From: Akanthomyces muscarius
Lineage: Eukaryota; Ascomycota; Sordariomycetes; Hypocreales; Cordycipitaceae
DNA: 64,000 nt
Reading direction: 5' to 3'
NCBI RefSeq assembly: GCF_028009165.1
Contig: NC_079242.1
Coordinates: 2,604,001 to 2,668,000, forward strand
Shown here: positions 10,561 to 21,130 of the stretch, in pieces
Layout of the letters: every line of letters starts with the position of its first letter
Numbering within the stretch: the first letter of the stretch is position 1
Position numbers and translations under genes: made by a program
Notes under the pieces: generated by a model
What the model saw: the letters and a program-made list of their open reading frames with translations, nothing else
Told to the model about the DNA's origin: nothing
Database searches by the model: none

Positions 10561-10909
10561 ATGGAAACATCTTTCGTCAAGTTTATCGGCGCAGCCACAT
10601 GCGCTTGGGTGCTCTCATACCTCATCGATCTCTTGGATCTTCTCCCCAGCGAAGAGGGCGATATGCTCCGAGACGCAATGCCCACGTACCATTGTAAGCA
10701 CCGAAACTTTCAATATTTTTGCGATATTTGTCGGTTTCCCTCTGTTTTCTTCGGCATACTCAGGCCATTCATGCTATACAGGTTGCCCAAGAAGATCCGC
10801 TTCGAGGGCGGGCGCCGACAACAATACCCACGGCACTGGGCGGCCAAGAGACTTGGCATGGCTACTTTCAGGCATCAAATTTTTAATTGAAGGTCTTCGG
10901 TTTACTTGA
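10561..10909 (+). CDS. Possible small membrane-anchored protein (uncertain)
   Basis: An ATG at 10561 follows a good TATA-like element by about 90 bp. With an intron at 10694-10781 (GTAAGC...TACAG) the exons 10561-10693 and 10782-10909 give 86 residues. Without splicing the frame stops at 10890 (109 residues). The first 30 residues include a hydrophobic helix (FIGAATCAWVLSYLIDLLDLL). No family recognised. It could be a real small cluster gene, the 5' remnant of a lost gene, or chance. Confidence 0.3.
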
Positions 10910-10992
10910 TAATAGAAAGTAATATGGCAAATAATGCAAAAGGGTAAAATACTAGTCAGGTGCTACATTGAGCGCAGAGTGTCAAGTGCTAG

Positions 10993-13900
10993 CTAAATTG
11001 AGGCCGCCAGTAATTGCTCCCGAGACAGCGTCGAGCCAATATCACAAAGACTTCGGCGATTTATCTTGCCAGTTCCTGTCATGGGCAACTCATCAATTGG
11101 AACATACGAGCCTGGAATCATGTAGCTAGGCAGCACTTTGGCAAGCTCGTCATTGAGTCCTGCCGTTAGCTCCGCAACAGCCGCCTCCGAGCTGCGGTCG
11201 CTTTCCGTCCGCGGCACCGCAAAAAACACGACAAGCATGGCATTTTGCGATCCACGAGGCGTAATAAGCTCTGCGGCGAAGGGTGGGTTCGCCGCCGCTG
11301 TGATGCCGAGGTATCTTTGCACATGGTGCTCGACCTCACCGAGCTCTACACGCTGCCCGCGAATCTTGACCTGCGCATCCTTGCGCCCGATGAACTGCAG
11401 CGTTCCATCGACGTTGTGCCGCATCAGGTCGCCTGTTTTGTACAGTCGTCCGTGGCGGCCAAGCACACCCGGGGCTCCCCGCAGCAGCCAGGGCGGGTCT
11501 TGGATGAATGCAGCCGACGTTTTTTCCGCTTCGTCTAGGTATCCTTGGCCAACGAGGGGCCCTTCAATGAGAAGCTCACCAACTTGGCCGATTGGGGCGA
11601 GGAGATGTTCTCGCCCCGGGAGGACAATCCAGCCACAAACACCAAGAGGTCTTCCAATGTCGGGGTTTTGCAGGTTTTTGGATGAGATGGTGGCAAAAGC
11701 ACTCTTGAATGTGCATTCCGCAGGACCATATGTGTTTTTGATGCAAACTTTGTCCAGCCACTGGGACACCACATTGCTATTTGGTCGTTCGCCGCTAAGG
11801 AGAATAGTTTCAAGCGGAGAATGGTCCGGCGTGAGGGCCCGGAGTGCACTCGGCGTAATATTGATCAAGTTGACGCGAAGCTTGGAAAGAGTCTCATCAA
11901 TGTCATCCATCATTTCTTCCGTGGATGCAACACAAAGGCAACCGCCGGAGCAGAGGGTGTGAAGGACGTTGGACCAAGCGACGTCAAAGCTGTAGGGTGC
12001 AAAATCCAGCACGCGAGATGTGGTGCGAAAGCCGAGGCGAAACCCTTGGTAGTGTGAAGCGGCGCATACATTGGCGTGGGAGATGCATGCGCCCTTTGGA
12101 CTGCCGGTACTTCCCGAGGTGTATGTGATGAAGACCGTCTGTGAAGGGGACACCTGCGGCAGCTCCGTGGCGACGGCCATTTTCTGAGCCATGTGACCAG
12201 TGTCAACGATGAACACGGCGCCGAAATCCAGAGACCTTGCCAGGGACTCGTGCTTTTGCGAGCAGAGAATAAGTTTTCGGTCGTATTTGTCGACAATTGT
12301 TCGTAATCGAAGAAGCGGATGTGTAATGTCCAGAGCAACACAGGCGCAGCCGGCCTTCATTACTGCCAACATGGCCACTGGTGTCCACATGGACTTTCCA
12401 AAGCACAATGGTATAATAGATCCCGGCTTAACCCCAAGTTCAATTATACAATAGGCTAGTTGTGTCGAAAGTTCTCCCAGCTCGGCGTACGTCAGATCGC
12501 CGTCCCACGCGCGGACGGCCGGTGAGTCCGGTTGCCGGGAAGTTGTCTCTGAAATGACACTATGCACAGTGCGGTAAATTGGTGCAGGAACAGCTGCGTT
12601 CCAGCTCCAAATTTCCTGCAAGTCTTGCGGGCTTGCCAAGTCCAGCTCACAGACCCTGGTGGTGGCGTTGGTTGGTGAGCTTAACAACTGCACGATGTGG
12701 CCAAATTGCTCCAGCATCCTCTGTGCCTCTTTCTCATGGAAAATGGAAGAATTGAAGCCCATCTGACACTGGAGCCCTTGCGGCTTAATCCGGCAATCGA
12801 TTACCATGGCATAATTGTCGCAAGGAAAGCCAGTTGCACGGATGCTGTCGGAATTGGCTGCGAAGATTGCGTTCGGGTGCTTTCCGGGATCTTGTGTTGA
12901 GTGAACCACAATCAGAGACTGGAAACGCGACGTCTGATCTGCTTCGTCGCTTATTTTGCGCATTTTTTGCAGTCCAAAGTGGACAAACGGTATCATGTCG
13001 ACGGCCTGGCGCTGCATTTGGTGGCGCAGCTCGGCGACCGTCGATTGCCAGTTTATGGTTGCCCGAACGGGGATCGTGGATGTAGTTGGGCCGGCTATTC
13101 GTTCAATGCCGGTCAATGATGCCTGTCGACCAGTGACTGTCGTGCCAAACATTACCTCGTCTGAATCTGTATAGCGTGCAGCCAAAATTGTCCACGCCAT
13201 CGAAATCGTTGCGGCCGCGGTGCTGTCACACTCGCCCAGTTCTAGCGGACCGGCGATGGAGTTTTGCAGAGACTTTTTCGCGCGAGAGCAGGGACTAGTG
13301 CCCGGCACACTTGGAAATGCAACAGCCTTGGATCCGCGCAATTGCGCTTCCCAGAATTCCTTGGCTCGACACTCATCGACAGTTTGGACAAAGTCCTCGT
13401 ACAGCCGAAACGGCAAAAGACGAGCATGTTCCAAACCAGAGTATCTTTGTTCTATTTCGCTAAGATATAGAGTCAATGAGTAATCGTCATGTATGGCGGG
13501 ATGCAGCGCCCAGACGAAGTAGCCAACGCCATCTCCGCCTTGTTCCACGAGACCACATCGGCTCAACGGCACCCCCGTATGCTCCGCAGCAACGACAAGC
13601 TCGTCAGCGATGAGACACTCTTCAAGAGATCTCTTCGTTTCCCACGGAACCGTCTGTCGGATTACAACATTCACGAGGCCGCAGCCAGGGAGTTGTACGA
13701 CTCGCGTCCGCAGCATTGGTGTCGACTCAATTACTGCCTCGACGGCGTCTTGAAATCGTAATTTGTCGACCTTTCTCTGAAGTTCCCACTCATATCGGCA
13801 CAGGCAACTGTCGTTCGAATTGTCCACGGATGATAGACATTCTTGTTGCCATGGCGTGCACGGGAAGATGTCCTCCACGCGACTCGAGTCGACCTCGCAG

Positions 13901-14016
13901 AGCAGAGCCGCTGCTTCGGCAATCATGTCATCTCTGCTAAGCCCACACTGTAACAATGGATATCTTGAAGTCATATTCAAGAAGGTACTTGTGTTCTCCT
14001 TTTTTCTTTCTCCCAA
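10993..14016 (-). CDS. NRPS fragment: condensation-adenylation (C-A) protein without carrier domain
   Basis: Single exon, 1007 residues (993 if the second ATG at 13974 is used). Residues about 20-440 form a C domain: DIFPCTPWQQE is its first motif, but the HHxxxDG motif reads HPAIHDD, so the catalytic second His is replaced by Pro (residue 173). Residues about 470-990 form an intact A domain: A3 TSGSTGSPKG, A4/A5 FDVAWS...NTYGPAE, A7 YKTGDL, A8 KIRGQRVELGEVE and the A10 lysine in TGTGKINRR. The Asp that normally holds the alpha-amino group is present (FDVAW), so an alpha-amino acid substrate is expected; the exact residue is not predictable by eye. The protein ends about 20 residues after A10 with no T or TE domain. 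It must load a carrier in trans, and the only other NRPS gene visible is the T-C protein at 34353-35984. Confidence 0.93.
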   Translation of the reverse strand: MGERKKENTSTFLNMTSRYPLLQCGLSRDDMIAEAAALLCEVDSSRVEDIFPCTPWQQECLSSVDNSNDSCLCRYEWELQRKVDKLRFQDAVEAVIESTPMLRTRVVQLPGCGLVNVVIRQTVPWETKRSLEECLIADELVVAAEHTGVPLSRCGLVEQGGDGVGYFVWALHPAIHDDYSLTLYLSEIEQRYSGLEHARLLPFRLYEDFVQTVDECRAKEFWEAQLRGSKAVAFPSVPGTSPCSRAKKSLQNSIAGPLELGECDSTAAATISMAWTILAARYTDSDEVMFGTTVTGRQASLTGIERIAGPTTSTIPVRATINWQSTVAELRHQMQRQAVDMIPFVHFGLQKMRKISDEADQTSRFQSLIVVHSTQDPGKHPNAIFAANSDSIRATGFPCDNYAMVIDCRIKPQGLQCQMGFNSSIFHEKEAQRMLEQFGHIVQLLSSPTNATTRVCELDLASPQDLQEIWSWNAAVPAPIYRTVHSVISETTSRQPDSPAVRAWDGDLTYAELGELSTQLAYCIIELGVKPGSIIPLCFGKSMWTPVAMLAVMKAGCACVALDITHPLLRLRTIVDKYDRKLILCSQKHESLARSLDFGAVFIVDTGHMAQKMAVATELPQVSPSQTVFITYTSGSTGSPKGACISHANVCAASHYQGFRLGFRTTSRVLDFAPYSFDVAWSNVLHTLCSGGCLCVASTEEMMDDIDETLSKLRVNLINITPSALRALTPDHSPLETILLSGERPNSNVVSQWLDKVCIKNTYGPAECTFKSAFATISSKNLQNPDIGRPLGVCGWIVLPGREHLLAPIGQVGELLIEGPLVGQGYLDEAEKTSAAFIQDPPWLLRGAPGVLGRHGRLYKTGDLMRHNVDGTLQFIGRKDAQVKIRGQRVELGEVEHHVQRYLGITAAANPPFAAELITPRGSQNAMLVVFFAVPRTESDRSSEAAVAELTAGLNDELAKVLPSYMIPGSYVPIDELPMTGTGKINRRSLCDIGSTLSREQLLAASI

Positions 14017-14065
14017 TGTATTTGGCGCTGCTTTTGAGCGCAGTGTATGGCGAGATCTGAGAGCT

Positions 14066-14446
14066 TCAAATACACGAATGTGAAATCTGTTGTGAAGGAA
14101 GAATGCACGAAACTCTTATAGCTTGAGAAAGTAGGTTCCGGTCTGTTACCATCGTACTTGCCAGTCGGGATGAAAACATCCACACAACAATTAGGACCAT
14201 CTCGCCCTGCGCTTGCGTTGCTATAGTTGGCCCTCCTAATACATTATCCACCCAAACAGTTGCGAGCGTTTTCTCTTTCACTATTTCTGAAAACTCGGAT
14301 AGTATAACAAAAGCTGCAATCGAATGCAACATGATTGAAGTACCCACCAAGGGCGCACCAAGGGCGCTCATATTTGGGACGGCAAAGAAAACGATCAGAT
14401 AACCAAGAAGAGTAGTCACCGAGCGGGTTTTGCATGAGCTGTCCAT
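14066..14446 (-). CDS. Possible small integral membrane protein
   Basis: An open frame of about 126 residues (ATG at 14446) with two or three hydrophobic segments (LLGYLIVFFAVPNM, LHSIAAFVIL, MVLIVVWMF). It lies just upstream of the C-A gene on the same strand, so it overlaps that gene's likely promoter. No family recognised. It may be a remnant or chance. Confidence 0.25.
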   Translation of the reverse strand: MDSSCKTRSVTTLLGYLIVFFAVPNMSALGAPLVGTSIMLHSIAAFVILSEFSEIVKEKTLATVWVDNVLGGPTIATQAQGEMVLIVVWMFSSRLASTMVTDRNLLSQAIRVSCILPSQQISHSCI

Positions 14447-15194
14447 CTTTCTTCTCCGTCCTTCTTCGCAATATTCGAACTGCATTTACTTCTGCATCGC
14501 GATGTTGTAAAAACCAAATGCGCATGTCTCGTCCCGTTTTGGTTGATTAAAATCTACGAAATCCGGGGAAATAACCAGTGGGCGTTTGATACGGCCTCAA
14601 GTACAAGTATTCCGAGTCTTTTCAGGGGGGCGCACTGGAGAGCTTCCACGGGTTGTGATATGCTATTGTATATACTTCTCTTTTAATTGTCTTCCAGCTT
14701 TAGTTTGTATTCAATTTTTCCCTCTGCTCAGGTTAATTGCGATAAATCGTCACGGCTGTTGTAAACACAGGCCAACCCGGTCGCGCAGACGCCACAAAGC
14801 CGGGTGCGGACAAGCACTCCATTATCAGCTGCGGGTAAACTCTTACAAGGTTGAGTTAGCTTCTCAGTAAGTTGACCTATTTCTAGACTATGGAAAGATG
14901 TAAAAGCAGGGGGGCATTTTCAGCGTGATGGCTATAGGGTAGTGAGCTGTAGCATTTTTTTGACGGTTAAATCTTTTTTTTCCATGTCCAATGCCTAGAG
15001 AAAAGGTGAATGCATCGTGATTGACTGTGCGAAAAAGCTTTCTCTGTGTAGTTGGGTATGAGGCAGGCTGAGCGTATATACTTCCTCGACTCTTCCGTCT
15101 GCAGCAAGCGTGTCCAGCCACGGCTATTTGACGAATCTCCCAGTGTGTGATAGCTACAGTTCTGTCGACCAATTTTGTATGTATCCGTCCCCGT
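14447..15194. other. Intergenic region, no gene seen
   Basis: About 750 bp between the TRI3 stop and the C-A upstream region. AT-rich patches only. No conserved coding sequence recognised. Confidence 0.5.
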
Positions 15195-17009
15195 TCACGC
15201 CATAAAGACCAGTATAAAGTCGGTGATTGACTTGAGAAAAGCTTGTACCACTGCTTTGGTGTAGTTGGCCTCGTTGTAGATGATGCTTACCGTGGAGGCA
15301 TCTTTCCAGCTGTCAAGTCGGATTGCCCTGCGTTATCGTCAGCGCCATGTCAAGTCATTGAGTGGGTTGTTCTGGGAAGCACTAACAGATAGGGAAGCAT
15401 CTGGTTCACGAGGAAGCTAAACCTCTCCACGGTAAAAATGGTCTCTGCCGTCGCACTCGAGACTATGTCGCGCGGAAGGAAGCGTTCGTTAATTCCGTCA
15501 CTGATAAACAACTGTTTAAAAAGGTCAGTTTGTTAGCTTGCGTATCACTCTAGGTCACAAATGAGACATACCGGGTTGGCCTCTTTTTTCTGAAACGGTA
15601 TCGGGTTTCTGTTGCGGGCTCCAGTCAGCTTTATTCAGTCTCCATTGGCAAATTGCGAAGGTTCGGGTCCTAACGCACGCTTGCAAGTAGCTTGCTTCAA
15701 AGTTATGTACCCTCAGTCCAAGCGCTTGCTGGTACGGATTTTTGAGCCACTGGTCATATGAAGCCTTGACGTCCCGACAAGCACGCTCCAGGGCCTTGAC
15801 CTGTGTCTCCGACGAATCTTCATGGCTGACGTGAATGGACTTGAGATTCTCGACCCGCACGACGGCGGCGGTCTGGCACATGGAGTAAAAGCTGTTTGCT
15901 ACTTCTGGCCGCATCCATCGGCGGCCATCCACCGACGTTGGTGTTACAAAGACCTCGTCGTCGGTCAAATCCGTGGGCTTGAGGGTGTCCAACAGAGCGA
16001 GCAAAATTGCGGCCTGTGTAAGGTGCGTGATGGTAAACTCGGGACCAAGACGGGTCTTGATATTCTTGATGACAGATTTGGAGTTTTCGGCGCTAAGCGT
16101 CAGAAGCTCGCAGCGTGGTAATCCAAGCCCTGGTGTAAACGGAAGGCCTCGGCTGCTCTGAAAAGGCTTTTGTTAGCTAAAGCGTACTTGCGACGGAAAA
16201 GGGAAGAACTTTACATAATTGCCAACAAGCGCGGATGTATATTCTTTGCACTTGTTATCGAACTCTGCGCCCAAGGTTTCGACGTCGATAGACAATGAAT
16301 CGAGAATAGGCGGACAGAGATTCTTTACCTCTTGTCCCCAATTGAACTTTGGCGCGCTCTGTCCAACTGGGAGACTAAGAAAGTCGCTCAAAATGCGAAA
16401 TAAATCCCCGACAAACATACGACAGCTGATACCGTCCCAGAAAAGGTGGTTTGTATGGATCAAAACATCTACAGCAGCGCCCGCAGGGATACGGGCGTCC
16501 TGATGGAGAACATTCGCGAGTAGGAACACCTCAAATGACTTTGATGGTATGATGACATTATTCGCAGACCTTTCCATCTCCAGCTCGCCCCAAACATCGT
16601 ATGCGCTTCTCGTGGTAGGCTGGATATGGATGCAGTCTTTTGCCCAGGCGAGAGCTGCTTCATTGTCTTTGGGCGGCTGATACGAGATGATGGCGGACAC
16701 GTGCTCATCCCACGACACTGTGGCCGCGCATTCAGGGTGTTGAAAGCGAGCGGCCAGCAGAGCCAGTTCAAACTTCTCTTTCAGGTGTGCAAGGGTCAGG
16801 ACTGTGGCGGAAGTGACCGGAACTACCGTTTCGAGAGTGGCAACCATGTAAAGATCATACTGGCCCTTTCTGTTCTGCCCCTCCAGCCCAACAATTGCCT
16901 CGGCGCCGACGCTACGACGCTGAATGCTGTGCTCATTGGTGTTGGATTTCTCCCATCTATGTGCCTTCGGTGCCAAGGCTGGGAGCTCGGTAGCGGATGG
17001 GACAGTCAT
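15195..17009 (-). CDS. TRI3: Trichothecene 15-O-acetyltransferase family protein
   Basis: Five exons: 17009-16215, 16157-15679, 15608-15572, 15511-15387 and 15327-15195 (522 residues). All phases agree and the stop is TGA at 15197-15195. The start at 17009 is chosen because upstream codons in the same frame are unlike the family. The acyltransferase motif is NHLFWDG (HxxxD), with strong TRI3-family blocks such as FWDGISCRMFVGDLFR, SPTSVDGRRW-like VTPTSVDGRRW and LGLRVHNFEASYL. In Fusarium TRI3 acetylates the C-15 hydroxyl of the trichothecene; in other genera its substrate varies. The third exon is only 37 nt. TRI3 is divergent from the MFS transporter gene. Its presence implies a C-15 (or equivalent) hydroxyl, which one of the CYP65 enzymes could supply. 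Confidence 0.95.
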
Positions 17010-17855
17010 TGCTTGCGATGCCGAATGACGATGGGCGCGCACTGCTTCGCAGAAGAAGAAGAAGACCCAAGAGAGTCGGTGGAAAATGAAGTCTTTTGAA
17101 AATCCCAATAGATTGCGCAACGGCATTGACATGCGTTGTGTACTATCGAAAACCTTGGAGTGGTTCTACGCTTTGCCAGGGCTGGGACTAATGACTGACA
17201 TACCTCTAGCTCACGGCTCTATTTATATCTTTGGCATGTCATTTATACGGCCGGGCAGGACTCTGCAGCTGTGGATCTCAAATATGCATCATTGTGTGGC
17301 CGGCACTTAGGTTGTTAGCAATGAAGAAGAAGCCACAGGCTGATGGACACATTGGGGGGCAGGTGCATGGTTAGGGCGTCGTCACCACAGTCGGGTGCAG
17401 CTCCCTGGCGGACGGGATTATCAGGTCTACAGGCTTCATTAGTGACTGGCAACTCAAAATATCTGTTTCTTGACTGGTGTAGTGCAGCTCTAACGTGGGT
17501 GGCTTGCCCGCTGTCTCAGCCGAGATTGAGCCCGTGCCTTGGAATATGTGAGCATCAAGTCAATATTTCTCAGTGTGACATAGAACTCGTTTGCATCACG
17601 TCACGTGCCGCTCAAGAGCTTTACCGAAATCAAAGAAGACACTCAGTGCCAAATTTTGACGCACACTCGCTGCTTTGTGCCATCTCTTTGTCGTCCTCGA
17701 CACTGGCTACACCAAACGCTCCCATCGCACCAGACGCACGACGTTGAACAACAGCGCTTGAAACGCTACTACTCCCACGACATCGACTCCGTGCCACGAC
17801 AGGTCAATTTCTGACGAGCCATCTCGGTAGCGAAGTTTCCACTACTTTGGCGACC
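17010..17855. promoter_or_regulatory. Divergent TRI3/MFS promoter
   Basis: 846 bp. CTATTTATAT at about 17218-17227 is a TATA-like element toward TRI3. Open frames in the region look like chance. No shared motif identified by eye. Confidence 0.45.
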
Positions 17856-19487
17856 ATGGTCATTGGCGAGGAGCGGCCTCTGCTCTCCGCGAGAGAGGTC
17901 CCTGAGGACGGCAGCCCTCGCGACAGCACCGACGCAACAGCCGCACAAGACGTCGAAGCATACAACATCGCCGACGACCCAATTGAGTGGCCGAAGTCTT
18001 TCAAATGGGTAGTCATAGCGCTTCTCTCGTTCATGGCCTTTACTGTGTATTTACTACCCCTCCCTCCCCCTGCCGCAACCGCCACAACCTGCTAATCGCC
18101 GAATTCCAACATGCAGTACATTTGCTTGCCTATCAATTATGCCCTCAGCAAACCACATCGTACGCGACCTCGGCCACGGCAAGTCTAACAAAGCCGCCAG
18201 TGTCTTGCTCATCACCGTGTGGGAGCTGGGCGAGGCAGCAGGACCTCTTTTCATCGCTCCCTTGTCGGAAACATTTGGTCGATATGCTGTTCTCAATGCA
18301 TCAAACATTCTGTTTCTAATCGCGAATGTGATGACGGCGTTGTCTACCAATGTTTCTCTGCTCATCACCATGCGCGCTGTCACCGGTTTCGCTGTCGCCT
18401 CCAACGTGCTTAACCCAGCCATCATTGGCGACATGTTGGTACCTGAGCAGCGCGGCAAAGCAATGACCGTCATCATCATCGTGCCAATGATTGCAAGTGC
18501 CATGGGGCCAGCCATCGGCGGTGCTGTTGCTGATGGACTGGGCTGGCGCCAGGTCGTCTGGATCAATGTGGCCCTTGCTTGTGTGTGTCAGATCCCCCTC
18601 TTTGCCTTTCTGAAGGAGACGTATAGAGCCCCATCCAAACAAGACGCTCTATCAGTTCAGCGCAGTGATGCCGACGATGGAAATGCTACGGGCGCAACTC
18701 CGCAAACACCAGACGGCAAAACAGCCATGCGCAGCTTCTGGGATTTGGCGATAAGACCGGCGAGTATCTTGTGCAGTTCTAGGGTCCTTGTCATGCTCTG
18801 CCTCTGTCACAGCCTCGACTTTGTCTTTTATTACGTCATGGTCACCACGTTGCCAGATATTCTGCAGGACGTATACGGCCAATCTTTGAGCAGCACGGGC
18901 TTTACCTTCATCTATTTCAGTGAGAACCCGTTCCTTTTCTTCTCTACTGAGGCTGAAGCTAATTCTTTCATTTTTGTGTTTTAGCCCTAGGCTCAGGGTG
19001 TGGCCTGTTGTTCTGCAACGTGACACTCGACAAACTCTACAAGAAGCTTCGAGACGGTAACCATGGCCAAGAAAAACCCGAGTTTCGCCTGCCATTGGCT
19101 ATTGTAGGCGCCATTGGAGTACCAGCTGCGGTTCTGCTTTACGGCTGGACAGCGTCTTTGCACTTGCCGTTAATATATCTCCGGCTCTCACTCCTGCTAC
19201 TGGGAATGTCGACTTGCTTTTCTGGCATGTCTGTGTATACATATGTTGTCGATGCCTTTGGTGCCTATTCCGCATCCGCCATGGCCGGCGTCATTGTCAT
19301 GAGATCTGTCATGGGGGCATTTGTACCATTGATCACTGTACCTCTTATTAACGCTCTCGGATATGGACGGGGCTTTACGACCCTGAGCTTGGCAAGTCTT
19401 TCTCTGGCCCCTATACCAGTACTGGTCATGAGGTATGGGGCAGTGTGGCGGCAGTCATCCAAATTCACGAGGCAGCCCACGGATTGA
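17856..19487 (+). CDS. MFS exporter, DHA1 (12-TM drug:H+ antiporter) type
   Basis: Exons 17856-18046, 18117-18919 and 18985-19487 (498 residues) with consistent phases. An acidic N-terminal tail ends in DDPIEWPKSFKW, typical of fungal DHA1 pumps. The family motif region reads WELGEAAGPLFIAPLSETFGR and motif C-like glycines lie in IASAMGPAIGG. About 12 hydrophobic helices are seen, with the long central loop at QDALSVQRSD. It likely exports the cluster product at the plasma membrane, giving self-protection. The Fusarium trichothecene pump TRI12 belongs to the longer 14-TM (DHA2) group, so this is a different transporter recruited to the cluster rather than TRI12. Confidence 0.9.
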
Positions 19488-19642
19488 ACATCGAACATGG
19501 CATTCACCCTGGTATTGTTCCTGTATGATAGTGAATTCGAATTATCCCTCCTGAGATTCTCTCGTTCCACTGCTTTTTCCCACTATCGTTCCGAGGATCG
19601 CAATTGCGCATGCTACATGGCCGACTCATGTCACAGTACTTC

Positions 19643-21130
19643 TCATGGCTCGGATTCAACGCCTTGAAAATCGAACCATTCTCTCACATCTGGGTCCTGA
19701 AGGAGGCCGCTCATGGCTGCATTTTCCACAGGCACGAGATACTCAAAAACATCCTCGAGAGTGCCTGCCACACGCTTTTTTGGCAAGACAACCAGCACCG
19801 GCATGACGCCAAAAAGGTGCCTCAAGCCCGTGGGTCTTCCGAAGCCAAAATCAGCGTCATGGACATTGTGCGCGCGCCAGTCGTTGACAGTAAATGCAAG
19901 CGGGCTGCCGGCTCCGTGGGCTTGATTTACGTCGGCGGCCTGGTGCCGATCTCGTTCTATTTGGTCGAACTGCTCCTCAATGAAAGCTGCATCCACAGAG
20001 TTGGTAATGCTGCGAATATATGTAGCTATAGTGCCGAGCGAAGCCGACTCCATGACATCCGCGAGTGTGAGCTTGTGCTGCTGGGTCGCAGAGGTAGCGA
20101 ATAAGACGGCGTTCCCAAGGTAGCGGTCGGGCAATGGCGGCACCAATTTGCGGCGTAGATTAACGGCTTCCGTAAAATCGGCCACTGCGTCTAGCGAATG
20201 CAGCCTCTGAAACTTGGCTCGAGTCCTGGTCAAGACACGCCACCAGAGCGCGACAAAGGCGTCGTACGAGGAGATGCGGCAGGAGTCTAGGCCTGCCTGG
20301 GACGTGACAAGCACCTTGAGAGCTTCCGCCTTGCTCTTGCTCAGGTGGAATAAACACACCGAGATGGACAGATTCTCAGTTGGATCGACGGCAGAGTCCA
20401 CAAGGGCGGAGTCCGCAACCGCCACTTCCGCCTGCACCGGGGCTTTCTCATCATTGGTGACTTGCGCATCTGTGGCAATGTGGGACTTGCACAGGAGACG
20501 ACTCCGATCCAGACAAGCAGGGGACAGTTCCGGACCTGGGACATGACACGTGAGAGCATACGTATCGCCGGCCCATTGGTGGACAAATCCAGCCAAGGCG
20601 CAGTAGTCCATGGCCCAATGGTGGAAGTGGATGGCAAGGGCGATGCCACCCGGAATCAGATTCGCCTGAACACCAATAACGGGCGGACTATGGCCCGGGT
20701 CTGCGCTCCCTTGGCCGTACGGCAGAGTCTGTACGCGCAAGTGTGCTTTGTCACTGCAGTTTGGAATGAGGAAGTGATTGGCTTCGAGGCTGTCGTAAGA
20801 TGCAAATGCGAGTTGGCCGGTCTCGTCGTGATCGAGTCGATTATGGATGAAGTCAACAGTACCCTCTTGTCTGGACAAGATGTAATAGTCTCCTGCCTTG
20901 TCTCGCTCAATCGTACCGGCCAAGAAGCGACACTGGCGCAATGTCCTCTCCAGTCCGGCTACGAGTAGCTGGGTTGTATCATGTTTGCTTTCATCGGGAG
21001 CGCGAAAGAACAAGCAAACTGGTACGTACACGGGTTTCCGATTCAGTAAGTCATTAGTAGAGAGCTTGAACCTCTGCTGGCTAATGTTTGGATAACCTGA
21101 AGGGTGGACGCGATACACTTGCACGTCCAT
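19643..21130 (-). CDS. BAHD-type acyltransferase
   Basis: Single exon, 495 residues. HxxxD catalytic motif HHWAMD (near residue 168) and the C-terminal DFGFGRP version of DFGWG. Short N-terminal motif LSTNDLLNRKPVYVP. It is distinct from both TRI3 and TRI101, so it probably acylates a further hydroxyl of the trichothecene. TRI18, the acyltransferase that adds polyketide-derived side chains in Trichoderma, is the closest functional idea. There is no PKS gene in this window to supply such a chain, so the donor is unknown. The 3' end lies 155 bp from the convergent MFS gene. Confidence 0.85.
   Translation of the reverse strand: MDVQVYRVHPSGYPNISQQRFKLSTNDLLNRKPVYVPVCLFFRAPDESKHDTTQLLVAGLERTLRQCRFLAGTIERDKAGDYYILSRQEGTVDFIHNRLDHDETGQLAFASYDSLEANHFLIPNCSDKAHLRVQTLPYGQGSADPGHSPPVIGVQANLIPGGIALAIHFHHWAMDYCALAGFVHQWAGDTYALTCHVPGPELSPACLDRSRLLCKSHIATDAQVTNDEKAPVQAEVAVADSALVDSAVDPTENLSISVCLFHLSKSKAEALKVLVTSQAGLDSCRISSYDAFVALWWRVLTRTRAKFQRLHSLDAVADFTEAVNLRRKLVPPLPDRYLGNAVLFATSATQQHKLTLADVMESASLGTIATYIRSITNSVDAAFIEEQFDQIERDRHQAADVNQAHGAGSPLAFTVNDWRAHNVHDADFGFGRPTGLRHLFGVMPVLVVLPKKRVAGTLEDVFEYLVPVENAAMSGLLQDPDVREWFDFQGVESEP

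Noticed and set aside
11138..13761. Long frames on the plus strand opposite the C-A gene
   Set aside because: They are shadows of the NRPS coding strand, with no domain signal of their own.
17856..19487. Calling the MFS gene TRI12
   Set aside because: Length (498 aa) and motifs fit the 12-TM DHA1 group; TRI12 is a longer 14-TM DHA2-type pump.
19643..21130. Naming the second acyltransferase TRI18 or TRI7
   Set aside because: The BAHD motifs are clear, but orthology cannot be shown by eye. TRI7 is not a BAHD-type enzyme, and no PKS is present to support TRI18.
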